A DNA stretch of 60,274 bases, from NCBI GenBank assembly GCA_030849075.1, contig JASAOO010003430.1, positions 1 through 60,274 on the forward strand. Reading direction: 5' to 3'. Each line of letters begins with the position of its first letter. Position 1 is the first letter of the stretch. Origin of the DNA: Zelonia costaricensis. Lineage: Eukaryota > Euglenozoa > Kinetoplastea > Trypanosomatida > Trypanosomatidae. The notes beneath the pieces are model-generated. The model saw only the letters and a list, made by a program, of their open reading frames with translations, did not search any database and was not told the DNA's origin. The translations under genes and the position numbers were made by a program. Below, piece by piece: positions 9,529 to 19,000 of the stretch.

Positions 9529-9555
9529 TGTGTGTGTGTGTGTGTGTGTGTGTGT
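9529..9555. repeat. (TG)n microsatellite
   Basis: Thirteen uninterrupted TG units in the EXO84 5' flank; CA on the sense strand. Confidence 0.95.
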
Positions 9556-9982
9556 CGGTGCTTTGGCGATGTGTACAGTGCGCTAGAGCTGCACTTCGCT
9601 GTGGAACGTCATATGGACGGGAAGGGGGAGGGACGGAGAAAGCCGGGGATGGAGTGTGGTGGAGGGCCCAGGTCACGCAGAAGAAGGGGGAGGGGTGAAG
9701 GCTGAGGTGCACCACCATAACAAGACGGCAAAGCGACCTCGCGAGAGGAGGGCGGGCGGCGGAGAAGCGGCAGCACGTCGGCGTGCCATTGATCAGCTTC
9801 TGCCTCTCTCGCTGGATGGCATGCACGGGGGGGGGGGGCGTGCAGCCACCTTGTGTCCCTCGCGCTGGTCAATCACCACCACCATCGCACTACTTCCTTC
9901 TTCCCTTCCCCTCTCTCTCTCCGTGGTACATGCTGAATCGTTCACAAGTTGCAAGCGATGGGCCGGTGGACCAAGTGAAGTG

Positions 9983-10010
<28 letters not shown>
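9983..10010. repeat. (CA)n microsatellite
   Basis: Fourteen CA units followed by GACACACAGACAC in the likely 3' UTR of the BIVM-like gene; TG on the sense strand. Confidence 0.95.
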
Positions 10011-10015
<5 letters not shown>

Positions 10016-10259
10016 ACAGACACGCCCAGACACACGCGCGCATACAGCAAGTTCGAAAAGGAAGAATGCCGGAGGAGTCAACGCGAGGCAGCAGCAGCAG
10101 CAACACCGCGCACAGAGTCGCAGCGGTGCCGTCCAAGGCGCACGGTCGACGCCAGAGCGAGGAGCATGCGCCTCGGCTCTTGCGCGGTCCTCGCGCCACA
10201 CCACCCTATGGCTCGCGTGACGCGGAGTAACGAGCAGCCACCACCCCGGCGGCACCCCT

Positions 10260-12428
10260 TCACGCGCCGTCGTCCGCGTCGCTGTCGCTGCTGCCCTCGC
10301 GTGACGAGGACGACGAAGACGACAGCATCCACGGCGGCTGCGTTGCCGGCGTGTCCTCGTACCGCTCCAGCCGCGGCTCCACCTCGTCGTTTCGGAAGCA
10401 GATGATGCAGTGCAGGTTGCCGCGCTCCCTCTTCGGATTTTCCGGTGGAGGGGCAGGCGCACTCGGCGGTGCGGCGGCCTCTGTCGGAGCTGCGGCGACG
10501 GATGGGGATGGCGCGGCGTCGGCATCAGCAGCATCGTCGGCAGCGGCGATCGGTGGCAGCACATGCGGCGGGGGGTTGGGCACGGCAGCGTCACTCGCAT
10601 CAGCCGGCGAACTCGCCGACCCCTCTGCTGCGGCCGCGCCAGGCTCCTGTGGCGTTTGCAGCGGCGTGTCTGTGATTTCCCCTTGGCTGTCGCTGGGCCG
10701 CTGAGCACCACTGGTGGTATCGTCAGCAGGCGGCGCCACCTCCGGTGCCACGGCCGACTCCGCCGTGGCCTCCGCGCGGTCCTCTGGAGCAACCACGGGG
10801 TCGGTCACGGCAACGGGTGCCGCGATGTCACTCTGTGCCACACCTTGCTCCGCTGCTGCTGCCGCCGCCGCAGGTCCTCCAGCCACATGCTGCGGCGATC
10901 CCGCGTGCGGCGTCGCCTCCTCCTTCTTCTTGGGGTCGCGGCGTTGGATGCCCTGCTCGGGGTGGCGGATGTTGAAGAAGTGAGGCGATTTGCACTCGAT
11001 GTCCCGCACAACTTGCGACCACTTGCGCGCGTACATCGCCTCGTGCCGCCCGCGGCTGACCTCGCCAATGAAAACGGTCGTATCGCAGTTGGCCTCCGAC
11101 ACGGTGGGTCGCAGGAAGTCCGACTGTGCCAGCGGGATGTCCTGGTAGCCAACCGGTACCATGTAGTGGTTGTGGCAGTGGTAGATCAAGGCGCAGTGGG
11201 GGTCGCGCAGAGCGGCCTTGACAGCGGCAAGCGCGGCGGCGTTGTCGGGGTACAGGTGCGTCGTCTTGCCGTGGCCGTGTGCCTTGTACAGGATGTAGGC
11301 CCGCCCGCTGTGCCCAAAGTGCCGGTTCAGCGCGTGGAACCACCGCACGAGGGTGGCGTTGCCCGTGAACGGGCCCCACGCAATGTCGCCGAAGGGCGGC
11401 TCGAAGCCGAGGATAGACATCATCTCCTCCTGCGAGTGCGGCGGCCGGTCCGCCCCCACCGCGCTCTCGCCGAGCCAGCTGTACAGGTAGTTGTACACCG
11501 ACGTGAGAGAGGCGATGCCGCAGCCGCGCGGGTACTGCTTGTTGACGCACAGCAAGCGCGGCAGCCGCAGCACCAGCCGCGCCTCCAGGTCAGCGCGCGT
11601 CGTCGTGAGGCTCGTCGGGATCAGCGCGTCGCGGTCCGCGGCAGACGTGTCGAGGCGGACCACCTGCAGGGCCCCACCATCCGCAGCTGCCTCCAGCGAA
11701 ACGACGGCGTTGCCTTCGCTGTCGGCGCCGAGGCCCTCCGCCGCGGGCGCGCTCACGCAGCGCTGATGCCCGCTCGCCGGCGCCGTGGTGGTCTGTGCAC
11801 TGCGCAGGTGCGACTGCTTGATGGCGTCCTTCTCCTTCTTGGTCATCTTGCGCACCGGCTTCGGCTTCGTCGGCGCGAAGTCGATGACCCACGCCTGCGC
11901 ATCCGCCACCGCCGCCCGCTCGGACGGAGGGGCGCCGGCTGGGTAGGTCGGCGGCGGCAGCGGTGCCGCATCCTGCGCGCCTGCTCCATCCACCGGTGCC
12001 CATGTAGTGTCGCCGGTGCTGTCAGCCGGCAGCGCGGCTGGCGCCTCGTCGAGCTCCTCCGCCGTACCCACACCCACTGTAGTGGGCGCAGCATCGACCT
12101 GCTGCTGCACCTGCGGCAGCGGGGGTGGCGGTGGCGATGCGTCACTGCTGTCGATATCACACGGAGCACCGACGTCGCAGGGAGCCGCCCCGCACTCCGC
12201 GCCCTGCGCCGGGAGCAACGGGCGCTCTGCCGCATCGACGGAGGTCTGAGCAGCCTCCGGTGGGCATGTCGTGGGGTCTGCCGCCGCGGTGGGTGCGGTG
12301 GCGGGAAGAAGCGGTGGCGCAACGAGCAGGCTCGTGGCAGGCACATCGGCGGCGGTGGCGCTGCAGCTGCAAGGCGGCACGACCGTGTCCGCGGCACCTG
12401 CGTCAGAGGTGAAGTAGACGGGCTCCAT
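10260..12428 (-). CDS. BIVM: BIVM-like protein (basic immunoglobulin-like variable motif family)
   Basis: The 722-residue product has one conserved core at about 290-500, flanked by disordered Ala/Pro/Ser/Glu-rich arms. The core matches vertebrate BIVM well: NKQYPRGCGIASLTSVYNYL, EEMMSILGFEPPFGDIAWGP, FTGNATLVRWFHALNRHF, then YHCHNHYMVPVGYQ, FIGEVSRGRHEAMYARKW and FFNIRHPEQGIQ. Function is not established for the family. C303 in RGCGIASL and His 417, 419 and 421 in YHCHNHY are the striking conserved positions. A Cys/His hydrolase fold similar to UFM1 proteases is my inference. Start: the ATG at 12426-12428; the preceding in-frame codon is GTG, not a credible start in this lineage. A basic stretch around residue 195 (FAPTKPKPVRKMTKKEKDAI) precedes the core. 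Confidence 0.8.
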   Translation of the reverse strand: MEPVYFTSDAGAADTVVPPCSCSATAADVPATSLLVAPPLLPATAPTAAADPTTCPPEAAQTSVDAAERPLLPAQGAECGAAPCDVGAPCDIDSSDASPPPPPLPQVQQQVDAAPTTVGVGTAEELDEAPAALPADSTGDTTWAPVDGAGAQDAAPLPPPTYPAGAPPSERAAVADAQAWVIDFAPTKPKPVRKMTKKEKDAIKQSHLRSAQTTTAPASGHQRCVSAPAAEGLGADSEGNAVVSLEAAADGGALQVVRLDTSAADRDALIPTSLTTTRADLEARLVLRLPRLLCVNKQYPRGCGIASLTSVYNYLYSWLGESAVGADRPPHSQEEMMSILGFEPPFGDIAWGPFTGNATLVRWFHALNRHFGHSGRAYILYKAHGHGKTTHLYPDNAAALAAVKAALRDPHCALIYHCHNHYMVPVGYQDIPLAQSDFLRPTVSEANCDTTVFIGEVSRGRHEAMYARKWSQVVRDIECKSPHFFNIRHPEQGIQRRDPKKKEEATPHAGSPQHVAGGPAAAAAAAEQGVAQSDIAAPVAVTDPVVAPEDRAEATAESAVAPEVAPPADDTTSGAQRPSDSQGEITDTPLQTPQEPGAAAAEGSASSPADASDAAVPNPPPHVLPPIAAADDAADADAAPSPSVAAAPTEAAAPPSAPAPPPENPKRERGNLHCIICFRNDEVEPRLERYEDTPATQPPWMLSSSSSSSREGSSDSDADDGA

Positions 12429-12673
12429 CACCGCGCGAGCCGCACAGGAATGTCAACGGAGTGAGACCGGGGAGGTGAGAGGGAGAGAGTCGTGCAGAGG
12501 TGTTGCGTCGCGGCGGCGATGTGATGGGGGGGGGCGCCTGGACGACAATCGCGGTCTTGTGTTCGCGCCCTCTCGCTCGCTCTCTATTTCAGTCCTTGTC
12601 TGTGTGTTGAAGTGCGTCTATGCAGCCCTCGTTGCGACAGCGCGTCGACAGAGAGGGGCGCTCGCTGGTTGAA

Positions 12674-12782
12674 GTGTGTGTGCCTTCTTGTGTGTTTGTA
12701 TGTGTGTGTGTGTGTGTGTAGGTGTGTGTAGGTGGGCGTGTGTGTGCTGCGTGTGTGCTGCGTGTATGCTGAGTGTGTGCGC
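12674..12782. repeat. Degenerate TG-rich block with a pure (TG)n core
   Basis: The pure core is 12701-12719. It is flanked by GTGTGTAGGTG- and GTGTGTGCTGC-type variants, as expected of an ageing microsatellite. Confidence 0.85.
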
Positions 12783-13709
12783 GTGGCCGCGAGGGTCTGT
12801 GCTGGGCCGTGGTCGTCACCACGCAGGCTGCTCGTACGTGCACGCTCGACCACGCGAACACCACCCAACCGTCGTCAACCACAACGGCAGCAAATTCGTT
12901 CCGCGACGCGATATGGAGGGGGGGAGGGAATAAGCAGGCGAGGTGAGCGTGCATGAAGGGGCGTGGGCGGGGCCGCACGAGGTCCAGCTCGTCCCGGCAA
13001 GTCGGCGTAGCGACACGCAGACAGCATCGCTAGGGAGTGCGAGAGGAGGACGAAGGGGAGGCGACGGCACGACACCCTCGCCAGTGCCCCGCCTCTTCCG
13101 CATACGCCCGCTGAGGGAGGAGGCGGAGGTGGACGAGGTGTGCGGGTCGGTCGGTGGGTGCATCGGTGAGTGCAGCATGCAGGCCCGAAGGGAGGGAAGG
13201 AAGCAGCGTGTTCGCGTTGATGATGGCCCATGAAAGCGCTTCTTAGCACGCGCGCACATGAGGAGGAGGAGGACGGGGCCGGGGGGAAGAGGAGGGGAGG
13301 GGAGGGGAGGGGGGTACACTCGAGGAGCTCGACGCTGCGATGGAGTTGGCGCACAGCAGCAATCCTGCGCTCGCGGGATCGTGCACGACAGAGATGGCCA
13401 AGCTGCTGCGTCATCCATCCCAGCCCCCCCCCCCCCTGTCCCATCTGTACAACCTCCTCCCAAGCCCCCCCCCTCCCCTCTTCTAAGCCTCGACCCTGCG
13501 CCCACAACACGGACACGGCACCAAGGGCATCACAACATCAAGGACCGGGGAGGAGGCTGGGTGGAGCACGGGACACGAGGTGCGCAGACCCGAAGAGAAC
13601 CGACCTAGGCGGAGACGGCAAAGAAGGAGAAGCAAAGAAAGAGAGAGGACTGTGACAGAGGAGAACGGGGGAAGTGGGAAGGCACCAGCAACAACGCGAT
13701 CCACAACGC

Positions 13710-13734
13710 CACACACACACACACACGCACACAC
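13710..13734. repeat. (CA)n microsatellite
   Basis: CA repeat with one CG interruption, opposite in orientation to the TG block 1 kb away in the same intergenic region. Confidence 0.9.
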
Positions 13735-14160
13735 TGTTCCGCAGCACGGTTTATCAGCGCAGCTTACGTATCCGACCTCAACAATAGACCGCGTGTCACG
13801 CGCCTCTTCGCGATTAGGTAAGTTTGCGTAAGGCAACACGCGTCGCACTACGCGACGCCATCACCGCCACCACCTCCTGCTGTGGTGCACCGCTACCCAC
13901 GCAACAGCCGCCAGTCGCCCTTCACCTCGCTTGTCACCCTGCCGCTCCGTACCTGCTGAAGCGCAGATCAGCAAGGCCAGACAGTCGGGCGTTCTGGGTC
14001 TCGTAGGGACAGCTTACTCGTTGCCATGAAGAGGTGGATGCGGCGCTGATGGGGTGATACTCCGGTACAGACACACGCACACACACGCACGCGTGTGCTC
14101 GCACGAACGCCCGTCCACGTAGATAACAGAAACAATCGAGAAGTGCGGGGTGCTCGTGCG

Positions 14161-15117
14161 TTACTCGAACGGGCAACTCGTGGCGCTCACCTTCGATGGC
14201 CGCTGTGCCTCGATGTCGGCGATGAGCGCGGCGTAGTCCTCCGGCTTCATCGTGGCACGCCAGTACGCCTTGTGGATCGACTGGCGCAGGAGGGCGTACT
14301 GGTGGTCGAGCTGGTAGAGGGTCCGCAGCTTCCACACATCGGGAGTCCAGATGACGAGGATGCTGCCGGCGCACAGCCACGGCACCCACCACCGCTGCAT
14401 CAGCGGCACCCAGCCCGGGTGCTGACGGCGGAAGAGCCACGAGTTCAACTTGGGCACCGCAGCCGCAGCAGCCGCACCAGGCGCAGCACCGGGCCGCGCA
14501 CCTGCGGCCGTTACGTCAGCGAACTGCGATACCTGCGCCGAGTCGATCGCCGAGGTCCGCTCCACCTTGAAGCCGCGCGAGGTCTGCGAGGTGCGGCGGT
14601 GCAGGTACGTGCCGCCCGCCTGCAGCGCCGCGGCCGCCTCCTCCGAGGTGAGATGCAGCCCTTGCTCGCCGGCCCCGCCACCCCCGGCAGACGCCGCCGC
14701 TGCAGACGCAGAGGCGGCCGTGGCGTGTGGCGCCGATGACGACACAGCGGAGGGCGGCGTCGCGGTGGCCGAAGCCTCGGACGCCGCAGCAGCGGCGGCG
14801 GCGGCCTCCGCCTCCAGCGCGCGCTTCGCGTGTCGACCGAAGAAGGGCACGGCGCTCCACCACTTCGCCGCGTACGCCTCCATCGCCTTGGCGTTCGCGA
14901 TGTCGTAGGCCATGATCTCCTGCTGGATGTCGCTGACGAAGGCCTCGGCCGCCTGCAGGTCCGCCGCCTCCGGGCTGTTGGGGGCGAGTCCCTCCTTCGG
15001 GATGCCAAGCAGGAAGTTGCGCGTGAGGCTGTCGGCCTGCTGCGACGCGGAGCCGCTCGTGGCGGCCCCGACGTTGGGCGACGACGACGCCCCCGCCGAC
15101 GACGCGTGGCTTGTCAT
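14161..15117 (-). CDS. Hypothetical protein with one predicted transmembrane segment
   Basis: I do not recognise a family. The 318-residue product has an N-terminal conserved-looking helical region (about 28-85, including LTRNFLLGIPKEGL and EAFVSDIQQEIMAYDIANAK). An Ala/Ser-rich low-complexity linker (about 86-150) and a segment with TYLHRRTSQTSRGFKVERT follow. Near the C-terminus is a hydrophobic Trp-rich stretch (about 237-262: QRWWVPWLCAGSILVIWT), probably membrane-spanning, then a charged helical tail ending SATSCPFE. No signal peptide is visible, so a tail-proximal single-pass membrane protein, possibly organellar, is the best guess. The ATG at 15115-15117 is the first in frame. Good codon use and a complex, non-repetitive C-terminus support it as a real gene. 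Confidence 0.7.
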   Translation of the reverse strand: MTSHASSAGASSSPNVGAATSGSASQQADSLTRNFLLGIPKEGLAPNSPEAADLQAAEAFVSDIQQEIMAYDIANAKAMEAYAAKWWSAVPFFGRHAKRALEAEAAAAAAAASEASATATPPSAVSSSAPHATAASASAAAASAGGGGAGEQGLHLTSEEAAAALQAGGTYLHRRTSQTSRGFKVERTSAIDSAQVSQFADVTAAGARPGAAPGAAAAAAVPKLNSWLFRRQHPGWVPLMQRWWVPWLCAGSILVIWTPDVWKLRTLYQLDHQYALLRQSIHKAYWRATMKPEDYAALIADIEAQRPSKVSATSCPFE

Positions 15118-16040
15118 GGAGGGTGCGAACCGTGTGTGAGCTGACAGCGTTGATGAGGGGAGGGAGGAGGAGGGAGGGGCTCAAGTGTGGGGGGAGAGAG
15201 GTGGAGGTGCGTGTGGTGTGGTAGTCGCGCACGCGGTGTGGCCAGGCGTGCAGCAGGACGGGGTTGCGGGCAGTGGGGCAAGAGAGGGAGGGAGGGAGCT
15301 CTATGGCTGGATGGAGTTGGACGGAGATCTGGGCATTGTGCGAGTGGGGCAAGGGGAGCGAGAACGTGCGAGGATTTGTAGCGGAGGGACACGGGAGTGC
15401 CTGCGCGAGGGTGCGCGTGTTACATGCCAGTGCGATAACAAGGCAGGGGAAGGGCACACGCAACAGCAGTGTCGGCCGGTGCGTCGCCACGGAGAATCCC
15501 TCTGCGTGCGTGTGTACGTGCGAGTGGCGGCGCGTGCGTCTGCGCGCCACAAGCCAGATGGCACCTCCAGGGGTAGGAGGGGGGAGAAGAGCGGGGTGGG
15601 CACCGCACGTCACCGGCAACAAAAGCAGGAAGTGCGCCCTTGCCGCCACCTCACCGACCACACGGATGTCACTCTGCCGCTGCTAAACATCGCGCGATGC
15701 CGAAGCGCCTCAGGGCCCCCGCGCGCGCCGCCCCCCCCCCCCTTCCTCTCTCGTCCACTCGCTTCTGTTATCCGTGTGTGCATGTCCTGTTGCGGGTTCT
15801 ATGGCCGGGACACGGTGCCAAGATTCACATGAATGCCCGGCTTGGAAGAAGTGCTTGCGCATGTGTGTGGGTGTGGGTGTGTGTGTGTGGGGGGGTGCTT
15901 GCCCGCATTGTGTGAGTGGTAGTACTGAGCGTGCCACGCTTCATGTTTCGCCTCGAGCGTGCACGCTCCCCTCCTCCCCTCTGCCCACCGCCCTCGGCAG
16001 CCCTCACCCACCCACCCACGCACACACATACGGCACGCCA
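15118..16040 (-). other. Intergenic region between the LRR gene and the one-TM hypothetical
   Basis: No gene. The sense-strand polypyrimidine (plus purine-rich) tract lies close to the hypothetical's start (15150-15200). A C10 run is at about 15730-15741, and a TG-rich stretch (about 15857-15890) and CA-rich stretch (about 16008-16029) lie near the LRR gene stop. Confidence 0.5.
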
Positions 16041-19000
16041 TCACTGGACACCAGCAAGCACAGCCGCTCCGTACCTCCCGTGGCTGAGGTACACCTCACG
16101 CAGCTGCGGTGGGAGTCGCGGCCGGTGAGGCGGCGGCAGTGGAGCCGGCGTCACCTCCCCACCGCACTCTCGCACTACTGCCGCGGCGGCCGCGGCGGCT
16201 GACATGAGCGCGGCCTCGTCGAGGTTGCGGCAGCCACGCAGCCACAGCCGCTGGAGAGACATGCAGGCGGTGTACAGGGAGGATGCAGCTACGCACTCAC
16301 TCGCAGACGCCGAGCCCTGCGCGAGCAGCACACGCAGTCCGGTGAGGCTGATGCCCGTGCTGGACAGGTTCAGCTCCACCAGCGCCGTCAGTCGACCCAC
16401 CGCGCCGACATCGCCGTCGAGCACTGGTGCGGCCGGCTGCACCACGCCACCGCGCTCCTGCTCGGCAGCCGTGTTGGGGCCGTTCGTGCAGAGCAGCGCA
16501 CACCCAGCCAGCGACAGGTTGCGGAGGCCAGGGCAGCTCGCCAGAAACGGGAAGGCGGCTGCGTCCGTCAGCAGCGTCGCCTCTGTCACAGAGAGCTCGG
16601 TCAGTGCGGTGCGTCGACGCGCTGCGGCCGCGGCTGCAGCGGCACTGCGGGCGTCGCCGTTCGTGGTGGGGACGGCGGCGGCGGCGGCGAGAAGAGGCAG
16701 GAAGCTGAGGTCGCGGAGGTGGCCGCAGTTGGAGAACTGCAGCACCTCCAGCCGACGGAAGTGGCGCAGCGCCGCGAGGCCGTCTGAGGTGACCTCCGTG
16801 TTGGACAGCACCAGCACGCGCAGCGTCGCCGCGAACGCCGGCAGGCGCCCGGCGGCTTCCTCGCTCGCGCTGGCGCCGTCGGACGCGTCGGTGGATGGGC
16901 ACCACGCCGCCAGGGACCGCACCCGCGTGCTGGCAATGTTCAGCACCTCGAGGCACGTCCACGACGCCAGCGCGCTCGTCAGCGTGGCCTCCGTTACGCT
17001 CGTGTGGTACAGGTCCAGCTCCACCACCCGCAAAAGGCCCTGCAGCGGATGGAGATGCACGAGACCGTCGCAGGCGCGCAGCAGCACGTGCCGCACACAC
17101 GAAAACGTCGGTGTGGCGACGACGTCGTCTGTGGACACCGCCGCGGCACCGCTCCCCGTCGAGAGGACACTCGTCGCTCGAGACCCCGGACGGCGAGCCT
17201 CTTGGTTCGCGCCTGGGATGAGGGCAGCAGCTGCCTCGTCCGCGGCCACGAGCCCAGCCAGTCCGTCGGGCGCGAGGTGCTTCGAGTAGGACAGATCGAG
17301 CGCGGTGAGCGGCAGGTGCGGCGGCACCGACGACGACGTCGCCTTCGACGTCGACGCCGCAAACGGACTGACCAGCAGCGCCGGCAGCCGCGTCAGCGCC
17401 GCGCAGTCCTGGAGCCGCAGCTGACGCAGCGTGCGCGAGTGGCGCAGCGCGGCCAGCCCCTCCGCCGTCACACGCGTTCGGCTCAGGTCCAGCGTGTGCA
17501 GCGAGGGCAACGCGGCCGCCACGTCGCCGACGTCCGACAGCCCTGGGCAGCGGTCCATGACGAGGCACTCGAGCCCCACCATCTCCGGCAGCTTCCGCAG
17601 CCCTTCGTTGGTGAGGCCGGTACCCGTCGCAATCAGTGTGCGCAGCTCGTCCAGGAGGGGCGGCGGCGGCGCCTGTGGCGATTGAGGTGACCGCAACGCC
17701 GCTGGTGCCGCGGGGGCGGCGGACTCCACCGGGGTGCCAGATGCACCCCCGCCACGGTGCAGCGCCAGCGCATCGCGCAACGCCACGGCACGGCTCACAC
17801 TTGCCAAGCCGCCAGGTGGGGGGAGCACCGTGATCGCCGGAATGCCGCTGACGACGGAATGCCACACCGCGCGACCCGGCGCCGCGTGTCCAGCAGCGAC
17901 AACACCGCCGCCGCCCGCTGCAGCCGCGTTGGGTGTCCCCATCGGGGGAGGCCGATGGGGTGGTGGGGTAGGTGTGGACGTCGCCAGCGCGTGCGGCGGC
18001 GCCGGCTCCTCTTCCAGCCACAGCTGCTGCACCGCGGTGAAGCTGGTGCACCCCTCGAGCTTGAGCCACACCAGACGCGCACAGCAGCCCAGCGGGTACA
18101 GCGCCGTGCCGTGGATCGATGACAGTGACAAGTTCAGCTCTCGCAGCAGGGTCAGCTGCGGCAGCCATGCGATCTGCGCGAGGCGCATGCAGCCCTCCAG
18201 GGAGAGACGGCACAGCCGCCGCAGCTGCGGCACATCACGCGCCGCGTCGGCGTCGGGGATGTGCGTGTAGGAGAGATCGAGGTCGACGAGGGTGTCGGCC
18301 CAGTGGGGGCGACGGCGGCGGCGAGCGGACAAGTCCGCGGACGCACCGCGCGGCGCCACACCATCGGCGGCGGCGGTGGTCTGCGCCTCTCTGCGACCGT
18401 CGCGCGTGTGTTGATGCCGGCGACGGTGCGAGTGCAGGGCATCCGTAGTAGTAAGGGGTACGACGGCCGCTGCAGGAGCGTCACGCGATCCGCGACTCCG
18501 ACGACAGCGATCGCGTGCACGAGGTGAGGTTGGCCGCGTTGCCTGTAGCGCGGCGGCATCCCCCGACGCAGTGCCGTGCACGGAGTGCGACCGCGCTGAG
18601 ATGGGGGCGGAGTGCTGCAGTAGCGAGGCGGAAAGCTCTGTCTGCGACGTGCTTCCCAGACGCGGCCGCATCGCACGACTCTGCCGACGACTCGCGCGAT
18701 GCTGCTGCTGCTGCTGCTGCGTGTTGTGCTGCGGCCGCGTGTGGGGGTCGGTGTGGGTGTGCACCGACGTCGCGGTCGACGCAGCGGAGGAGTGGTACGT
18801 GGCACCCGCCGCGGCAGCGGCAGGAGTGAACGACGGGGTGGCACGCGGTGGGGAAAGCGCTCGCAGAGCCTCAGCGAGGTGCATGCGCGTCACGTCCAAG
18901 TGCGCCAGCAGCAGCGCCGCAGCGGAAGGCGACGCCGGCGCGCGCGGGGCGGGGACGCTACCGGAGGAAGCCCCTAACACACCAGCGCTGTCCCGCCGCC

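Larger units (their letters stand above)
9390..10259 (-). other. Intergenic region, BIVM-like 3' side to EXO84 5' side
   Basis: No gene. It holds a TG array (9529-9555) near EXO84 and a complementary CA array (9983-10010) near the BIVM-like stop. A C-rich tract (sense strand, plus 9390-9440) runs straight into the EXO84 ATG with no AG between. Other candidate acceptors for EXO84 lie upstream, at plus 9465-9466 and 9599-9600. Confidence 0.5.
12429..14160 (-). other. Intergenic region upstream of BIVM-like gene
   Basis: A gene-free 1.7 kb. It holds a degenerate TG-rich block (about 12674-12782), a CA array (13710-13734), purine-rich stretches on the plus strand (polypyrimidine on the sense strand) around 12470-12530 and 13255-13315, and a C10 run near 13425. 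Small open frames here encode only Cys-Val or Thr-His dipeptide runs and are not genes. Confidence 0.5.
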
